From contig JBCCHB010000021.1 of the NCBI GenBank assembly GCA_039028975.1, positions 1 through 64,000 of the forward strand: a stretch of DNA of 64,000 nt, in the 5' to 3' direction. Positions within the stretch are counted from its first letter, which is position 1, and every line of letters begins with the position of its first letter. The translations under genes and the position numbers were made by a program. This DNA is from JAHBNG01 sp039028975 (lineage in GTDB: Bacteria > Chloroflexota > Anaerolineae > Caldilineales > Caldilineaceae). The notes under the pieces were generated by a model that worked only from the letters and a program-made list of their open reading frames with translations, had not been told where the DNA came from and did no database searches. Shown here piece after piece: positions 42,095-52,549 of this stretch.

Positions 42095-43825
42095 TCATGA
42101 AGCAATATCGGCATCATACCAGACGTCGCGCCACAGATTATAGTTAGTTGGGTGTGCTTGCATATTCTGGAAAGCAGGGTTGTAGATAGCCCAAACATTG
42201 ATAAAATAGGCAACACCAATTGATCCTCGCTCTTGCTGTATGCGCTGTAGCTCAGCATACAGCGCGCGGCGGGCTTCGATATCCACCGTTCCTTGTGCTT
42301 GCTTGAGAATTTCGGAAAATTCATCATCGGCCCAGCGCGTCTCATTCCACGCAACAGGATTGCCCTCTGCGTCGTTGGTGTAAGCCAGCGGCAACAACAT
42401 AACGGCCAGCGGACGGTGTCCCCAGAAGGTTATCCCGACTGTTGTTTCTGTCCATAGATCCCAGTAAGCAGAATTTGGCATGGTATCGAGCGTGATCGTA
42501 ATGCCTGCCGCCTTGGCGTCCTCTTGCAGCGTCTCGGCATAGGCAATAATATCTGGCCAGCCTGTACCCACCGAGATGGAGAACTCTAAATCTTCATGAC
42601 CTTCCTCCGCCAGAAGCGCCTTGGCTCCTTCTGGGTCATAGTCAGGGAGATCCATGGGTGCCCAGGCGGGGTGTACGGGGGAAATGTGAGTATCGTAGCC
42701 GCCAATCCCCTCACCAAAGTAGGCTGCGTCCAAAATCTTAGTACGATCCTGGCACATCTTCACTGCCATTCGGACCGCTTGGTTGTCCCACGGTTCCTGA
42801 TCAACACGAAAGCGCAATACGCGCGTGGCGGCAGAACCCACGCTTTGAATGGCAACATTGTTGTTATCTTTTAACGCCAAGAAGGTATCTGGCTGTGGAT
42901 CATAGATAGTATCAATCTGCCCGCTTGTAAGAGCCGCAACATGTGCCGTCTGATCGTCACCCAAGTCGATAAACTCCATGCCGTCCAAATAGGGCAAAGG
43001 ATTGCCGTCGGCACCATTCTGCCAATAACCATCACGGCGTTGAAGTATAACCCGCTCGCCGACGATATATTCCTTGAGGAGCATCGGCCCCGTACTCACA
43101 TTCTGGCCCGAGGTCACATCGCCATCAAAGCTTGGATGTAGAATCTGTGCTGGGTAGTGAAAGAGCTGCTCAGGTACTGCCAGCAGGGGGGCCTCTAAAT
43201 TCAGGCGTAGCGTATGGTCATCAACGATCTCAACCCCATCGATGGTAAGAAACCCTTGCCACTGCGCTAAAATCGACGAGCCAGTATCTGGATTCAACCA
43301 TTCACCAAAATTAAACCGGATGTGGTCAGTAATCAGTTCTTCACCGTTGGTCCAGGTAATGCCCTCTCTTAGCTTCAGGGTCCAGACAGTTAACTCCTCG
43401 TTTGGCGTCCAGCTCTCCAATAAATAGGGCCGTGTGATATTATCGCTACCGGTCTCGGTCAAGTATTCAAAAACATGGCGCGTCTGATTGGCATCGAATC
43501 CCCATGCGTAACGGGCTGGGTGATCGATGGCTTTGACAGACGTCCCTACGCGGAGTATGCCGCCGCGCTTAATGTTGCCCGTTGTTGCACCATCCGTGGT
43601 TGTTTCTGCGCCCTCGCTTGGCTTGGCCTCAGTAGACTCACCAACACTTAGCGTGGTGCCACAAGCCGCCGCGAGCTGCGCGGCCCCCAGGGACATTCCT
43701 AGCAAGGTGACGGTGCGCAGAAATTCTCGCCGCGAGGCACGCCCCTGTTTAAGCTGCTCGAATAGAGTGGGAATACGAGGATGAATTTTTTCCATCTTTT
43801 TCTTGGTTATAGTTGTTTCTAACAT
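42095..43825 (-). CDS. Peptide/nickel-type ABC substrate-binding lipoprotein
   Basis: 576 residues from ATG 43825, 7 nt after AGAGGAAAC. A Tat-like signal (SRREFLRT) runs into a lipobox (LAAAC), so it is probably a Tat-exported lipoprotein. The mature part is a family-5 solute-binding protein (GGILRVGTSVKAID, EYLTETGSDN, LNPDTGS). Such proteins bind oligopeptides, nickel or other small ligands for an ABC importer, but no permease gene is adjacent. Adjacent demethylating oxidoreductases hint at an amine or peptide-like substrate. Confidence 0.82.
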   Translation of the reverse strand: MLETTITKKKMEKIHPRIPTLFEQLKQGRASRREFLRTVTLLGMSLGAAQLAAACGTTLSVGESTEAKPSEGAETTTDGATTGNIKRGGILRVGTSVKAIDHPARYAWGFDANQTRHVFEYLTETGSDNITRPYLLESWTPNEELTVWTLKLREGITWTNGEELITDHIRFNFGEWLNPDTGSSILAQWQGFLTIDGVEIVDDHTLRLNLEAPLLAVPEQLFHYPAQILHPSFDGDVTSGQNVSTGPMLLKEYIVGERVILQRRDGYWQNGADGNPLPYLDGMEFIDLGDDQTAHVAALTSGQIDTIYDPQPDTFLALKDNNNVAIQSVGSAATRVLRFRVDQEPWDNQAVRMAVKMCQDRTKILDAAYFGEGIGGYDTHISPVHPAWAPMDLPDYDPEGAKALLAEEGHEDLEFSISVGTGWPDIIAYAETLQEDAKAAGITITLDTMPNSAYWDLWTETTVGITFWGHRPLAVMLLPLAYTNDAEGNPVAWNETRWADDEFSEILKQAQGTVDIEARRALYAELQRIQQERGSIGVAYFINVWAIYNPAFQNMQAHPTNYNLWRDVWYDADIAS

Positions 43826-43920
43826 AAGTTTCCTCTTTGATTGAATAATCATCAATTGTAAGTGCGTACCCAATTTTTGAGGTTTGCCAGAGAATCCTCG
43901 AAAATGGGATGCACATATGC

Positions 43921-45123
43921 CTAAATAATCCCCTCTTCCGAATACGGTTTATTCTCGATAATTCTCCGATAGGACATCCGCTCGAGATCCATGGTCGAAT
44001 AATGACCGTCCAAAATCAATTCCGTCAGAGCCAGTCCCACAGCAGGGGCGTGCATGATTCCATGGCCCGAGAATCCGCAGGCAACGTAGAAGTTAGGTAG
44101 CTCGTTCAGCCAGGGGCCAAGGATCATGTTACCATCTAGTGTATTTTGAGCATAGTGACCTGTCCACGATTGGCTATTTTGAGCACATTGAAATGCGGGA
44201 AGACGGGTCGTCAGCAGGGGACGGACTGTCCGATCGAAGTAGCCATGAAAGTACTGATGGGTCTCTGTATGCTCTGGCAAGAAGCTAAACCCCGGCTTGA
44301 TTTCAAAGCTGGGCCGCCCGCCAATAAAGCCGCCATCTTGAGGGCGAAAGAAGAGACCACTTTCGTCTTTGACCAGCGGTAGTGGTTCAATCTCCTCTTC
44401 GCAGGTCCAGAAGTGTTTGACGCGACACATGGGCTGGACCGGTAAGTACATATCCACCATCTCTGAAATCTGGCTGGCCCATGCACCAGCTGCATTCACA
44501 AAGAGGTCGGCCTCAACCACATTTCCATCATCAAGTATAGCTCTTTGCACACGCTTGCCACTCGTTTTCAGAGCTGTTTCCAGAGCGGTTACTCTCGCAG
44601 TTATATAGGAGACACCCAACCGTTCCACTTTATGCCTTAGATGCTTTAGGGCCAAGCGGGTGGTAATGGTGCCATCGGTTGGCGACAAACAACCAAGGAC
44701 GATATCACCCAGTCCGAGCGACGGATAGTGCTGAGCCAGTTCCGTCCGATCCAGCAACTGAACATTGATGCCTTCTTGTACCTGGCGCGAAAAGTTTGTC
44801 TCAAGTTGCTTAGCACCCTGCGCCCCAACTAAAAAGAGATACCCTCGCTGGTTGAAATCGATGTCAGCCGCCTCACCGTCCACAGCGATTGTCTGAGCAA
44901 ATTCGCGATAGAAACGAATCGAAAAATTCGACATCTGGATATTCTCTGGTCGGCTAAAGAGCTGACGAACGCCACCAGCGCCATTGGGTGTTGATGCCCG
45001 TTGATAGGACGGATCGGCTTCAATTACAGCAATGTCACCAGCCCTCCCTGAGCGTGCCAAAAAGTAAGCCACAAACGAACCGATGATTCCGCCGCCGATA
45101 ATCGCAATCGTATGTTTACTCAA
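43921..45123 (-). CDS. FAD-dependent amine oxidoreductase (DAO family)
   Basis: 400 residues. N-terminal FAD-binding GGGIIGSFVAYFLA, then the DAO fold (NGAGGVRQLFSRPEN, VNAAGAWASQISEM) and a C-terminal nucleotide motif (CGFSGHGIMHAPAVG). These enzymes oxidise secondary or tertiary amines or amino acids. The stop-start overlap with the LLM gene (45120-45123) shows co-translation. Confidence 0.8.
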   Translation of the reverse strand: MSKHTIAIIGGGIIGSFVAYFLARSGRAGDIAVIEADPSYQRASTPNGAGGVRQLFSRPENIQMSNFSIRFYREFAQTIAVDGEAADIDFNQRGYLFLVGAQGAKQLETNFSRQVQEGINVQLLDRTELAQHYPSLGLGDIVLGCLSPTDGTITTRLALKHLRHKVERLGVSYITARVTALETALKTSGKRVQRAILDDGNVVEADLFVNAAGAWASQISEMVDMYLPVQPMCRVKHFWTCEEEIEPLPLVKDESGLFFRPQDGGFIGGRPSFEIKPGFSFLPEHTETHQYFHGYFDRTVRPLLTTRLPAFQCAQNSQSWTGHYAQNTLDGNMILGPWLNELPNFYVACGFSGHGIMHAPAVGLALTELILDGHYSTMDLERMSYRRIIENKPYSEEGII

Positions 45124-46139
45124 AATAGACCTTTCATTCCTAATACCGTCTCCCGCCAGCCCTCGTCCTCTTCACCCAGTGTATATGGTAGATAGTAGCT
45201 AACTCGATCTAAGAGTGTGCCATACTTCTCCCGCAGTTTGCCAGGCAGTTTAGACCATTTCTCACTCACAACAAATTCACTCATCATCTCATCCGAGATC
45301 AAAGTTGGCATCTCTTGCCACTCGCCGCGGCGCGCCATCTTGCTCAAACGAAAACCAACCTCTTCCCAACCGTGCAATTCGGTCACAATACGATAAGCTG
45401 GCGTGCTCAGATAGAAGCTGATCTGCTGGCGTACATACGCTTCGATCTTGGCTGACTCCTGAGCATCTGTGGGAATCACAAATACGCCAGCCGCAGCCTG
45501 GAATTCGCTACGGCTGCGTCCACCCTTTTGCATACCCGCTTCAATTTGGGGCCAAGCGTACTCAGCAAGATAGCGCACAGTATTGATGGCATGGAGGTGA
45601 ACCCCATTGCAGTGAGAACCGGCCAGCCGCAGCATAAGCTTGTTGACGGCAGAAATGTAGATCGGTACATTTGGATACTCAATCGGTCCAGCATTGAAAA
45701 AAGGCGTCATCAGCGATAGCTTGAAGTACTCCCCTTCATACTGTAGCCGTTCACCCGTCTGATAGCTATGCCAAATGGCCCGAATGGCCTCGATGCTTTC
45801 ACGCATTTGTCGTACCGGCTTATCCCATGTGGCACCAAAGCGTCTCTCGTTGTGGGCGCGCACCTGAGAGCCTAAGCCCAGAATAAAGCGACCCTTGCTG
45901 TACTTAGCCAGATCCCAACCAATCTGGGCCAGTGTCCCTGGTGCCCGAGGAAAGGTTACGGCAATCGCCGTCCCTAACTGAATTTGGTGGCTGTGTTCTG
46001 TGGCGACCACCAGGGGAAAAAAGGGATCATGATTTGTCTCAGCAGTCCAAAGCCCATCAAACCCCAAAGTTTCTGCGGCTTGTACATACTCCGCCATAGT
46101 CGACAGGTCGTTGTTGAGGAGCATGACATCGATTTTCAT
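45120..46139 (-). CDS. LLM-class (F420-dependent type) oxidoreductase
   Basis: 339 residues. TIM-barrel luciferase-like protein with LGFDGLWTAETNHDPF, LGTAIAVTFPR and GRFILGLGSQV, resembling the TIGR03617 F420-dependent subfamily. Cofactor by analogy F420 or FMN; substrate unknown. It heads a two-gene operon with the DAO-family gene and is divergent from moeA. Confidence 0.8.
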   Translation of the reverse strand: MKIDVMLLNNDLSTMAEYVQAAETLGFDGLWTAETNHDPFFPLVVATEHSHQIQLGTAIAVTFPRAPGTLAQIGWDLAKYSKGRFILGLGSQVRAHNERRFGATWDKPVRQMRESIEAIRAIWHSYQTGERLQYEGEYFKLSLMTPFFNAGPIEYPNVPIYISAVNKLMLRLAGSHCNGVHLHAINTVRYLAEYAWPQIEAGMQKGGRSRSEFQAAAGVFVIPTDAQESAKIEAYVRQQISFYLSTPAYRIVTELHGWEEVGFRLSKMARRGEWQEMPTLISDEMMSEFVVSEKWSKLPGKLREKYGTLLDRVSYYLPYTLGEEDEGWRETVLGMKGLF

Positions 46140-46327
46140 TTTATCTCTTACCCTGATTCTTGGCTTGGATTAGAACATACGCTATGATCATTTCGTATTG
46201 GTCCTTGGTCCTTTGTTAGCTTGTGCCCGTGAAGACGGGAAATGGAAATGACATCACCTGAGTCGACTTTGGACTAGGCGACCAAACGAAGAAGGACTAC
46301 TGATGAGTATAATCATAAACAATTATA

Positions 46328-46355
46328 TTGACAATCAACGAGTTAGCCTTATGCG
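46328..46355 (+). promoter_or_regulatory. Possible moeA promoter
   Basis: TTGACA at 46328-46333 and TATGCG at 46350-46355, 16 bp apart, 40 bp before ATG 46395. The -10 is weak. No molybdenum-cofactor riboswitch fold was recognised in this interval. Confidence 0.35.
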
Positions 46356-46394
46356 GACCCAAGGCTGGCAACTGAACAACCGAAAAACTGATCC

Positions 46395-47624
46395 ATGAGC
46401 GAATTTTTCACCGTCCGTACCCCAGAAGAAGCGAGATTACTGCTTGACCAACATTTTACCCCTACCGTTAGCGCTATTCAACTATCAACAAGCCAAGCGC
46501 TGGATCGAATTCTGGCCCAGCCGCTCACATCGCCCCAGGATCTGCCGAACTTTGTGCGGTCCACAATGGACGGCTATGCGGTCAATGCTGAAGATACCTA
46601 CGGGGCAACGGCTGGACTTCCAGCTCTTTTGGACGTGGCAGGGGAAGTGCCCATGGGTCAGGCCACCGATCTGGAAATAGGGGTCGGTCAAGCAGCACTC
46701 GTTCATACAGGAGGGATGCTGCCTGAGGGGGCCAACGCAGTGATTATGCTCGAGAATACCCAGCCGGTTGATGAGCAGAGCATAGAAGCCCTAAAGCCAG
46801 TGGCAATTGGAGAGAATTTGGTCCAGATTGGTGAGGATGTGCGCCAAGGGGAGCCAGTTCTAAAACCAGGCAAACAAATACGACCACAAGATATTGGTGC
46901 GCTGTTGGCTTTGGGGATTACTGAAATCGGCGTAGCCCAACCGCCAAAAGTAGCCATCATCTCTACTGGGGATGAAGTCATTGCACCCAATCAACCCCTT
47001 CAGCCTGGAAAGATCCGCGACATTAACTCCTTTACCTTGGCTGCCTGTACCCAACGTGCTGGGGGCGAACCCATCCTCTATGGCATCGTTCCAGACAACT
47101 GGGAAGCGCTAGAAGCAACAGCGACCCAAGCCCATACAGAAGCCGACATGGTGGTACTCTCGGCAGGAAGCTCTGTGTCGTATCGGGATATGAGCATGGA
47201 CGTTATCGCTAGTTTGGGGAGACCGGGTGTTCTGCTCCACGGTGTCAGCGTGCGCCCAGGCAAACCGACCATCGTAGCGGTCTGCGACGGCAAACCAGTC
47301 TTTGGCTTGCCCGGCAATCCAGTCTCGGCCATGGTCATCTTTGGGCTATTGGTTGCCCCCACGATTCAGCGTATGCTGGGAGCTGACAAATTGACTACGC
47401 GCAAAACCCAGGCCCGCTTGGCCCGTAACGTTTCATCAGTTGCTGGGCGAGAAGATTACGTCCAGGTTCAGCTAGAAGAGAGGGAGGGGGAACAGTGGGC
47501 CGTACCCGTCTTGGGTAAGTCGAATCTCATCTACACGCTGGTCCACGCGGACGGAGTTCTCCAGGTACCGTTAGATGCGGGTGGGCTGTATGAAGGGTCT
47601 TGGGTTATGATAGAATTACACTAA
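46395..47624 (+). CDS. moeA: Molybdopterin molybdenumtransferase MoeA
   Basis: 409 residues, the usual MoeA length. Motifs: RSTMDGYAV, ISTGDEVI, SAGSSVSYRDMS and GLPGNPVSAMV. MoeA inserts molybdate or tungstate into adenylylated molybdopterin. It is followed after 245 bp by the AAA/PD-(D/E)XK gene and then a second MoeA fused to a binding domain and tungstate transport genes. Two MoeA copies often serve molybdenum and tungsten separately. Confidence 0.9.
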   Translation: MSEFFTVRTPEEARLLLDQHFTPTVSAIQLSTSQALDRILAQPLTSPQDLPNFVRSTMDGYAVNAEDTYGATAGLPALLDVAGEVPMGQATDLEIGVGQAALVHTGGMLPEGANAVIMLENTQPVDEQSIEALKPVAIGENLVQIGEDVRQGEPVLKPGKQIRPQDIGALLALGITEIGVAQPPKVAIISTGDEVIAPNQPLQPGKIRDINSFTLAACTQRAGGEPILYGIVPDNWEALEATATQAHTEADMVVLSAGSSVSYRDMSMDVIASLGRPGVLLHGVSVRPGKPTIVAVCDGKPVFGLPGNPVSAMVIFGLLVAPTIQRMLGADKLTTRKTQARLARNVSSVAGREDYVQVQLEEREGEQWAVPVLGKSNLIYTLVHADGVLQVPLDAGGLYEGSWVMIELH

Positions 47625-47869
47625 CAGTAGAAGGCTTGAAATTGAAACGTCATTGTCTTTAGGAATGAGCATTAAATAAGTTGGGCATGTCATCTTGAAG
47701 GATTGAGAGATCTTATGCACAAGTTATTTAATTCCGATTCCTTAGTCAAGGTTTTGAGACTCGTACGGGCTGAAAGGAACAAAGAGCAATGCCCCTTTGG
47801 TTACATCAGATAGAGAAATGCAGAGCGATTGCGAGCAATCGGCCTGGTAAGCTGGGTTGAAGAACATAG

Positions 47870-49684
47870 ATGATCAAGTTTCCCTATGGGATCAGCGATT
47901 TCGACGAATTGATCCGCGACAACTATGTATACATTGATCGCACAGACAGAATCCCTCTCATTGAAGAGTCGGGAAAGTATCTCTTTTTCCTGCGACCCAG
48001 ACGATTTGGGAAAAGCTTACTCCTCTCTATGCTTGAGAACTATTATGACATTGCTCAGTCGGATAGATTCGAATTTCTCTTCGGCAATTTAGCGATTGGA
48101 CAGAATCCTACACCTCTGTGCAACCACTATATGGTGATGCGCTGGGATTTTTCACGGATTGGCATCAGTCGTTCCCAAAACGACATGCGAGATTCGATGT
48201 TCAATCACATCAATTCCCGCGTCCAAAGATTCGCCCTCAAGTACGCATCCTACCTAAAAGCAGACATTCAACTCCACCCAACGGATGCACTGATTTCCTT
48301 TGATCAGATGCTCTCTGTTGTACAGCATTCTGGATTTGAACTCTACCTATTTATTGACGAATATGATAATTTTGCCAATGAGGTAATGATGGCTCGGGGC
48401 AATCAGAGTCAGGAGGAGTATACGGCTCTCATCTCTGGTGAAGGATTACTCAAGACAGTCTTCAAAAATATCAAATCTGCCGGTTCTGGTGATGGGTTGG
48501 GGCGACTATTTGCAACAGGCGTCTCTCCCATAGTTCTTAGCGACACAACAAGTGGGTTTAACGTTTCAATTGATACATCACTAAGAGAGGACTTCAATGA
48601 CATCTGTGGCTTTCAGCAGGATGAAGTAAAGCCTCTTCTGGAACAAGTCATTCACACCTGCCAACTTCCATCTGCTCAGGTAAACGAAGCGCTCGATCTG
48701 ATGAAGCTCTTCTATAATGGCTCTCGCTTCACCGTGGGTGAAGCGTATTGTGTTTACAGCCCAACGCTTACATTCTATTTTCTTGATATCCTCCAGCGCA
48801 CCTGCGCCTATCCGGCAGAAATGCTCGACAAAAACCTCTCAACAGACTACAACAAGCTAGTCTATATTTCAAACCATATTGGAGGAGAAGAGCTGCTGGA
48901 GAATGCCATTGATGAGAGCAAAACGGTTAGCGTCAATGCCATTCGTCAAGATTTTACACTGGGTGAGATCCTATCACAGACCAAGCGCCGGGATCGCATG
49001 GCATCCTTGCTCTATCATCTGGGCATTCTAACCCTTAATGGGCGAACTGTTTACGGACAACTGAAGCTAGAAATACCCAACCTTGTGATGCGCAGGCTAT
49101 ATGTCGACCGACTTCTTGAAATGACATTACCCAATGATGCTGACCAAGACGTAGCCCAATACGCAGCTGAACAGCTCTTCCGACACGGCCAAATTCAGCC
49201 GATTTGTGATTTTGTCGAAGAACGTTATTTTCAAATATTTGATAATCGAGACTATCTAAGCGCCAATGAGCTAACCATTAAGACAGCGTTTTTGACCCTT
49301 CTCTATAATGACACGCTTTACGTCATGGATTCAGAAGCTGCTCTTGAGAGAACGTATGCCGATCTAATTATGATGATACGTCCAGAGGTGCGAGGCTATG
49401 CGCTTTTCGATATCCTGCTTGAATTTAAGTTTGTTAAGGTGAGCGACACAGGGTTGACGGGTGAAGCAATTCGGAAAAAGGACAAGGCGTCATTAAGTAA
49501 GCTTGCGTCGGTGAAAGAGCAGTTGGATGCGGCCCAGATCCAGCTCAAACGTTATCAGAAAGCACTAGAGAATAAATACGGCTCTGCCTTGCGCCTACGC
49601 ATATACGCAATCGTCTCTATTGGCTTTGATCGGCTGGTGTGGAAAGAAGTGGACGGCAATGAATATAGGGAGATCGACGAGTGA
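47870..49684 (+). CDS. AAA-ATPase-like/PD-(D/E)XK nuclease family protein
   Basis: 604 residues. The AAA-ATPase-like domain opens FPYGISDFDELI with Walker A RPRRFGKSLLLSML and Walker B LYLFIDEYDNFA. The C-terminal PDDEXK_9-type domain has ALFDILLEFKFVKV. The family is widespread, patchily distributed and often horizontally acquired; function unproven. It is placed inside the cofactor cluster, and its stop overlaps the next moeA start (GTGA), so it was integrated without breaking translation of the operon. Confidence 0.85.
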   Translation: MIKFPYGISDFDELIRDNYVYIDRTDRIPLIEESGKYLFFLRPRRFGKSLLLSMLENYYDIAQSDRFEFLFGNLAIGQNPTPLCNHYMVMRWDFSRIGISRSQNDMRDSMFNHINSRVQRFALKYASYLKADIQLHPTDALISFDQMLSVVQHSGFELYLFIDEYDNFANEVMMARGNQSQEEYTALISGEGLLKTVFKNIKSAGSGDGLGRLFATGVSPIVLSDTTSGFNVSIDTSLREDFNDICGFQQDEVKPLLEQVIHTCQLPSAQVNEALDLMKLFYNGSRFTVGEAYCVYSPTLTFYFLDILQRTCAYPAEMLDKNLSTDYNKLVYISNHIGGEELLENAIDESKTVSVNAIRQDFTLGEILSQTKRRDRMASLLYHLGILTLNGRTVYGQLKLEIPNLVMRRLYVDRLLEMTLPNDADQDVAQYAAEQLFRHGQIQPICDFVEERYFQIFDNRDYLSANELTIKTAFLTLLYNDTLYVMDSEAALERTYADLIMMIRPEVRGYALFDILLEFKFVKVSDTGLTGEAIRKKDKASLSKLASVKEQLDAAQIQLKRYQKALENKYGSALRLRIYAIVSIGFDRLVWKEVDGNEYREIDE

Positions 49685-51696
49685 ATCCGGAACATGCTAC
49701 TGATGGACAAGCAAACGCTTTGCAGCCGAATCAGCGCAACTACTACCTCCATGATGTTCCCTTAGATGAAGCCTTAGATGCTTGGTATGCTGCGCTAAAG
49801 GTGAGTGATCTGCTCTCACCTCGTGGAGTCGAAACCATTTCGGTTGTCGACGCGCTGGGGCGAGTGACTGCGGAACCGGTTTGGGCCAAGATTTCATCGC
49901 CCCACTATCATGCTGCTGCCATGGACGGTTATGCGGTCCGAGCTGAAGCCACTCACGGTGCCACCGAAACCAGCCCCAAGCAGCTTACCATTGGCTCTGA
50001 CGCGCTGCCTGTCGATACGGGCGATCCGCTGCCTGAGGGCATGAACGCAGTCATTATGATCGAGAACACCCAGCGGGTTGCGATAAGTGACGGGGAAGAG
50101 GAAGGGGAGGCTATAGAGATTTTGGCTGCGTCTGCCCCGTGGCAATATGTGCGCCCCATGGGTGAGGATATGGTGGCCACGGAGCTGGTGCTGCCTGCCA
50201 ATCATAAATTGCGCCCGGCCGATTTGGGAGCCATTGCCGGCTCTGGCCACGCAGAGGTGACCGTCTACCGCCGCCCAAGGGTAGCCATTCAGCCCACAGG
50301 AACCGAATTGGTTCAAGCTGGTGCGCCCCTCAAGCCTGGCGACATTATCGAATACAACTCAATCATGCTGGGTGCCCAGGCTGAAGAGGCAGGCTGCGAT
50401 GTAACCCGATTGCCCATTGTAGCTGATAAGTATGAAACGATTCGAGATGCGGTCGTTGCTGCATTAGCAGACCATGATCTGGTGGCCATCAACGCTGGCT
50501 CATCGGCTGGCTCAGAGGATTATACATCCGCCATTGTCCAAGAGGTGGGTGCACTCCAGGTCCACGGCATTGCCATCCGGCCAGGGCATCCTGTCATACT
50601 GGGAACCGCTTGCACCAACGGGATAGGCAAAGCCCTGGTTGGCATCCCTGGTTATCCTGTTTCTGCAGCCGTCACCTTTGATCGTATCATTCTTCCTTTA
50701 CTCTATCGCTGGCAGGGTATGCAACCACCAGTACCACCTCAAGTGGAAGCAACTCTCACGCGCAAAACTCTTTCCCCCATGGGTGAAGATGAGTTTATGC
50801 GGGTGACTGTGGGGCGGGTGGGTGAACGGATTGTGGCCACTCCCTTGGGCCGAGGTGCGGGTGTGATCATGTCCTTAGTGAAGGCTGATGGCATGGTAAC
50901 CATTCCTCGCTTTTCCGAAGGCCACAATGCCAACGACAGCCTTACAGTTGATCTACATCGTTCGTTAGAGTCCATTGACCGAACCATTGTTGCCATTGGT
51001 AGCCATGACATGGCCCTGGATCTGTTGGCCGACACTTTACGCCAAGGGCACCCTGAACTAACCCTCTCATCGGCTCACGTGGGCAGTATGGGTGGTCTTC
51101 TAGCGCTTCAGCGGGGAGAGGCTCACTTTGCCGGAGCACACCTGCTTGATCCAGAGTCGGGAGCGTACAACATTGACTATATCCAGCGCCTGCTTACGCC
51201 CCACGGCGTTAAGGGCGTTTTGCTTAGCTTTGTTGAGCGAGAGCAGGGATTGATTGTGCAAAGGGGAAACCCAAAAGGGGTAGAGACCTTGTCGGATCTT
51301 CTCCGTGATGATGTTGCTTTTGTCAATCGACAGCGGGGGGCAGGCACCCGGGTATTGCTTGATTATGAGTTAAAGCGACAGGCAATCAACCCCCGCCAAA
51401 TTCAGGGGTATGCTCGCCAGGAATATACTCATTTGGCCGTGGCCGCAGCCGTTAAGAGTGGGGCTGCGGACTGCGGCTTAGGGATCCTAGGCGCGGCTCG
51501 TGCGCTGGATCTCGATTTTGTGCCACTTCTACAGGAGCGTTATGATCTGGTGATACCAGTAGACTATTTTGAGAGTAATCTGCTAGCCCCATTGCTAGCC
51601 ATTATCAGCAACCCAGATTCTGGTTTCGCTCAGCGCGTCCTCTCAATGGGCGGCTATCAGACCTCTCAAATGGGTCAGGTACTGGCAGAATTCTAA
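49681..51696 (+). CDS. MoeA fused to a periplasmic-binding-protein-like domain
   Basis: 671 residues from GTG 49681. The MoeA part spans about 1-435 (AAMDGYAVRAE, NAGSSAGSEDYTS, GIPGYPVSAAVTF). The C-terminal 225 residues are a PBP-like domain (LSSAHVGSMGGLLALQRGEAHFAGAH, NRQRGAGTRVLLDY) of the kind that binds molybdate or tungstate in ModE/MoeA-PBP fusions. It may sense or load the oxyanion. It lies directly before tupB. Confidence 0.88.
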   Translation: MNPEHATDGQANALQPNQRNYYLHDVPLDEALDAWYAALKVSDLLSPRGVETISVVDALGRVTAEPVWAKISSPHYHAAAMDGYAVRAEATHGATETSPKQLTIGSDALPVDTGDPLPEGMNAVIMIENTQRVAISDGEEEGEAIEILAASAPWQYVRPMGEDMVATELVLPANHKLRPADLGAIAGSGHAEVTVYRRPRVAIQPTGTELVQAGAPLKPGDIIEYNSIMLGAQAEEAGCDVTRLPIVADKYETIRDAVVAALADHDLVAINAGSSAGSEDYTSAIVQEVGALQVHGIAIRPGHPVILGTACTNGIGKALVGIPGYPVSAAVTFDRIILPLLYRWQGMQPPVPPQVEATLTRKTLSPMGEDEFMRVTVGRVGERIVATPLGRGAGVIMSLVKADGMVTIPRFSEGHNANDSLTVDLHRSLESIDRTIVAIGSHDMALDLLADTLRQGHPELTLSSAHVGSMGGLLALQRGEAHFAGAHLLDPESGAYNIDYIQRLLTPHGVKGVLLSFVEREQGLIVQRGNPKGVETLSDLLRDDVAFVNRQRGAGTRVLLDYELKRQAINPRQIQGYARQEYTHLAVAAAVKSGAADCGLGILGAARALDLDFVPLLQERYDLVIPVDYFESNLLAPLLAIISNPDSGFAQRVLSMGGYQTSQMGQVLAEF

Positions 51697-51724
51697 AGAG
51701 GGATCAAATGGAGCATAGGCATAA

Positions 51725-52453
51725 TTGAGCGACCTGATCCAAGCCTTTCGCATTATCTTGATGGGTGACACGGCCCTAGCCCAGATTGTCCTGCTTACGA
51801 TACAAGTTTCTGGCACTGCCTTACTTATTAGTACAATAGCGGGCATCCCGCTCGGCGCAATAATGGGATTGACCCGATTTTGGGGTCATGGTTTAGCAAC
51901 GGCTCTGATCTACACTGGAATGGGGCTACCTCCAGTTGTTGTTGGCTTACTTGTTTATCTACTCCTCTCTCGTAATGGCCCTCTAGCAGAATTGGATTTA
52001 GCCCTTGTCCCCGCTCTATTTACTCCCAGTGCGATGATATTTGCTCAAACCATCATCGCCCTGCCCTTGGTCGTAGGCTTTACCATGAACGCCGTGATGA
52101 GCGTGGATTCTGAATTACGGCGACAAATCGCGGCCCTCGGTGCAACACCCCGGCAGATTACATTGACGATTTTGCGGGAAGCTCGTGCTGGGGTACTGGT
52201 TGCTGTAGTGGCAGGGTTTGGCCGAGTCATTGCCGAGGTGGGCGCAGTGATGCTGGTGGGTGGCAACGTGGAAAATCAGACGCGCGTACTAACAACGGCT
52301 ATCGTCCTTGAAACCAGAAGGGGGAACTTTAATTTGGCCATTGCCTTGGGTATGATTTTACTCTTGCTGGCTTTTTTGAGCAACGGAATTATTCTGTGGT
52401 TTCAGGGCGGCTGGTTTCAGAGAGGACACTCTGTGGGAGCTCCAAATGTATAG
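51725..52453 (+). CDS. tupB: Tungstate ABC transporter permease
   Basis: 242 residues from TTG 51725, with GGAG upstream. Several hydrophobic spans, and the permease EAA-like loop QIAALGATPRQITLTILREA that contacts the ATPase. The fold and its neighbours (moeA-PBP, ATPase, TupA-type binding protein) point to tungstate rather than general anion transport. Confidence 0.82.
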   Translation: MSDLIQAFRIILMGDTALAQIVLLTIQVSGTALLISTIAGIPLGAIMGLTRFWGHGLATALIYTGMGLPPVVVGLLVYLLLSRNGPLAELDLALVPALFTPSAMIFAQTIIALPLVVGFTMNAVMSVDSELRRQIAALGATPRQITLTILREARAGVLVAVVAGFGRVIAEVGAVMLVGGNVENQTRVLTTAIVLETRRGNFNLAIALGMILLLLAFLSNGIILWFQGGWFQRGHSVGAPNV

Positions 52454-52549
52454 CCATTATACTCTGCCAGAAAAGTCTTGTCCCGGCTCTGGGCCAATTC
52501 ACTCTGGGCAATTCCAAGAAGGGAGGACAGAACTGTTCTGGCAATCGGT

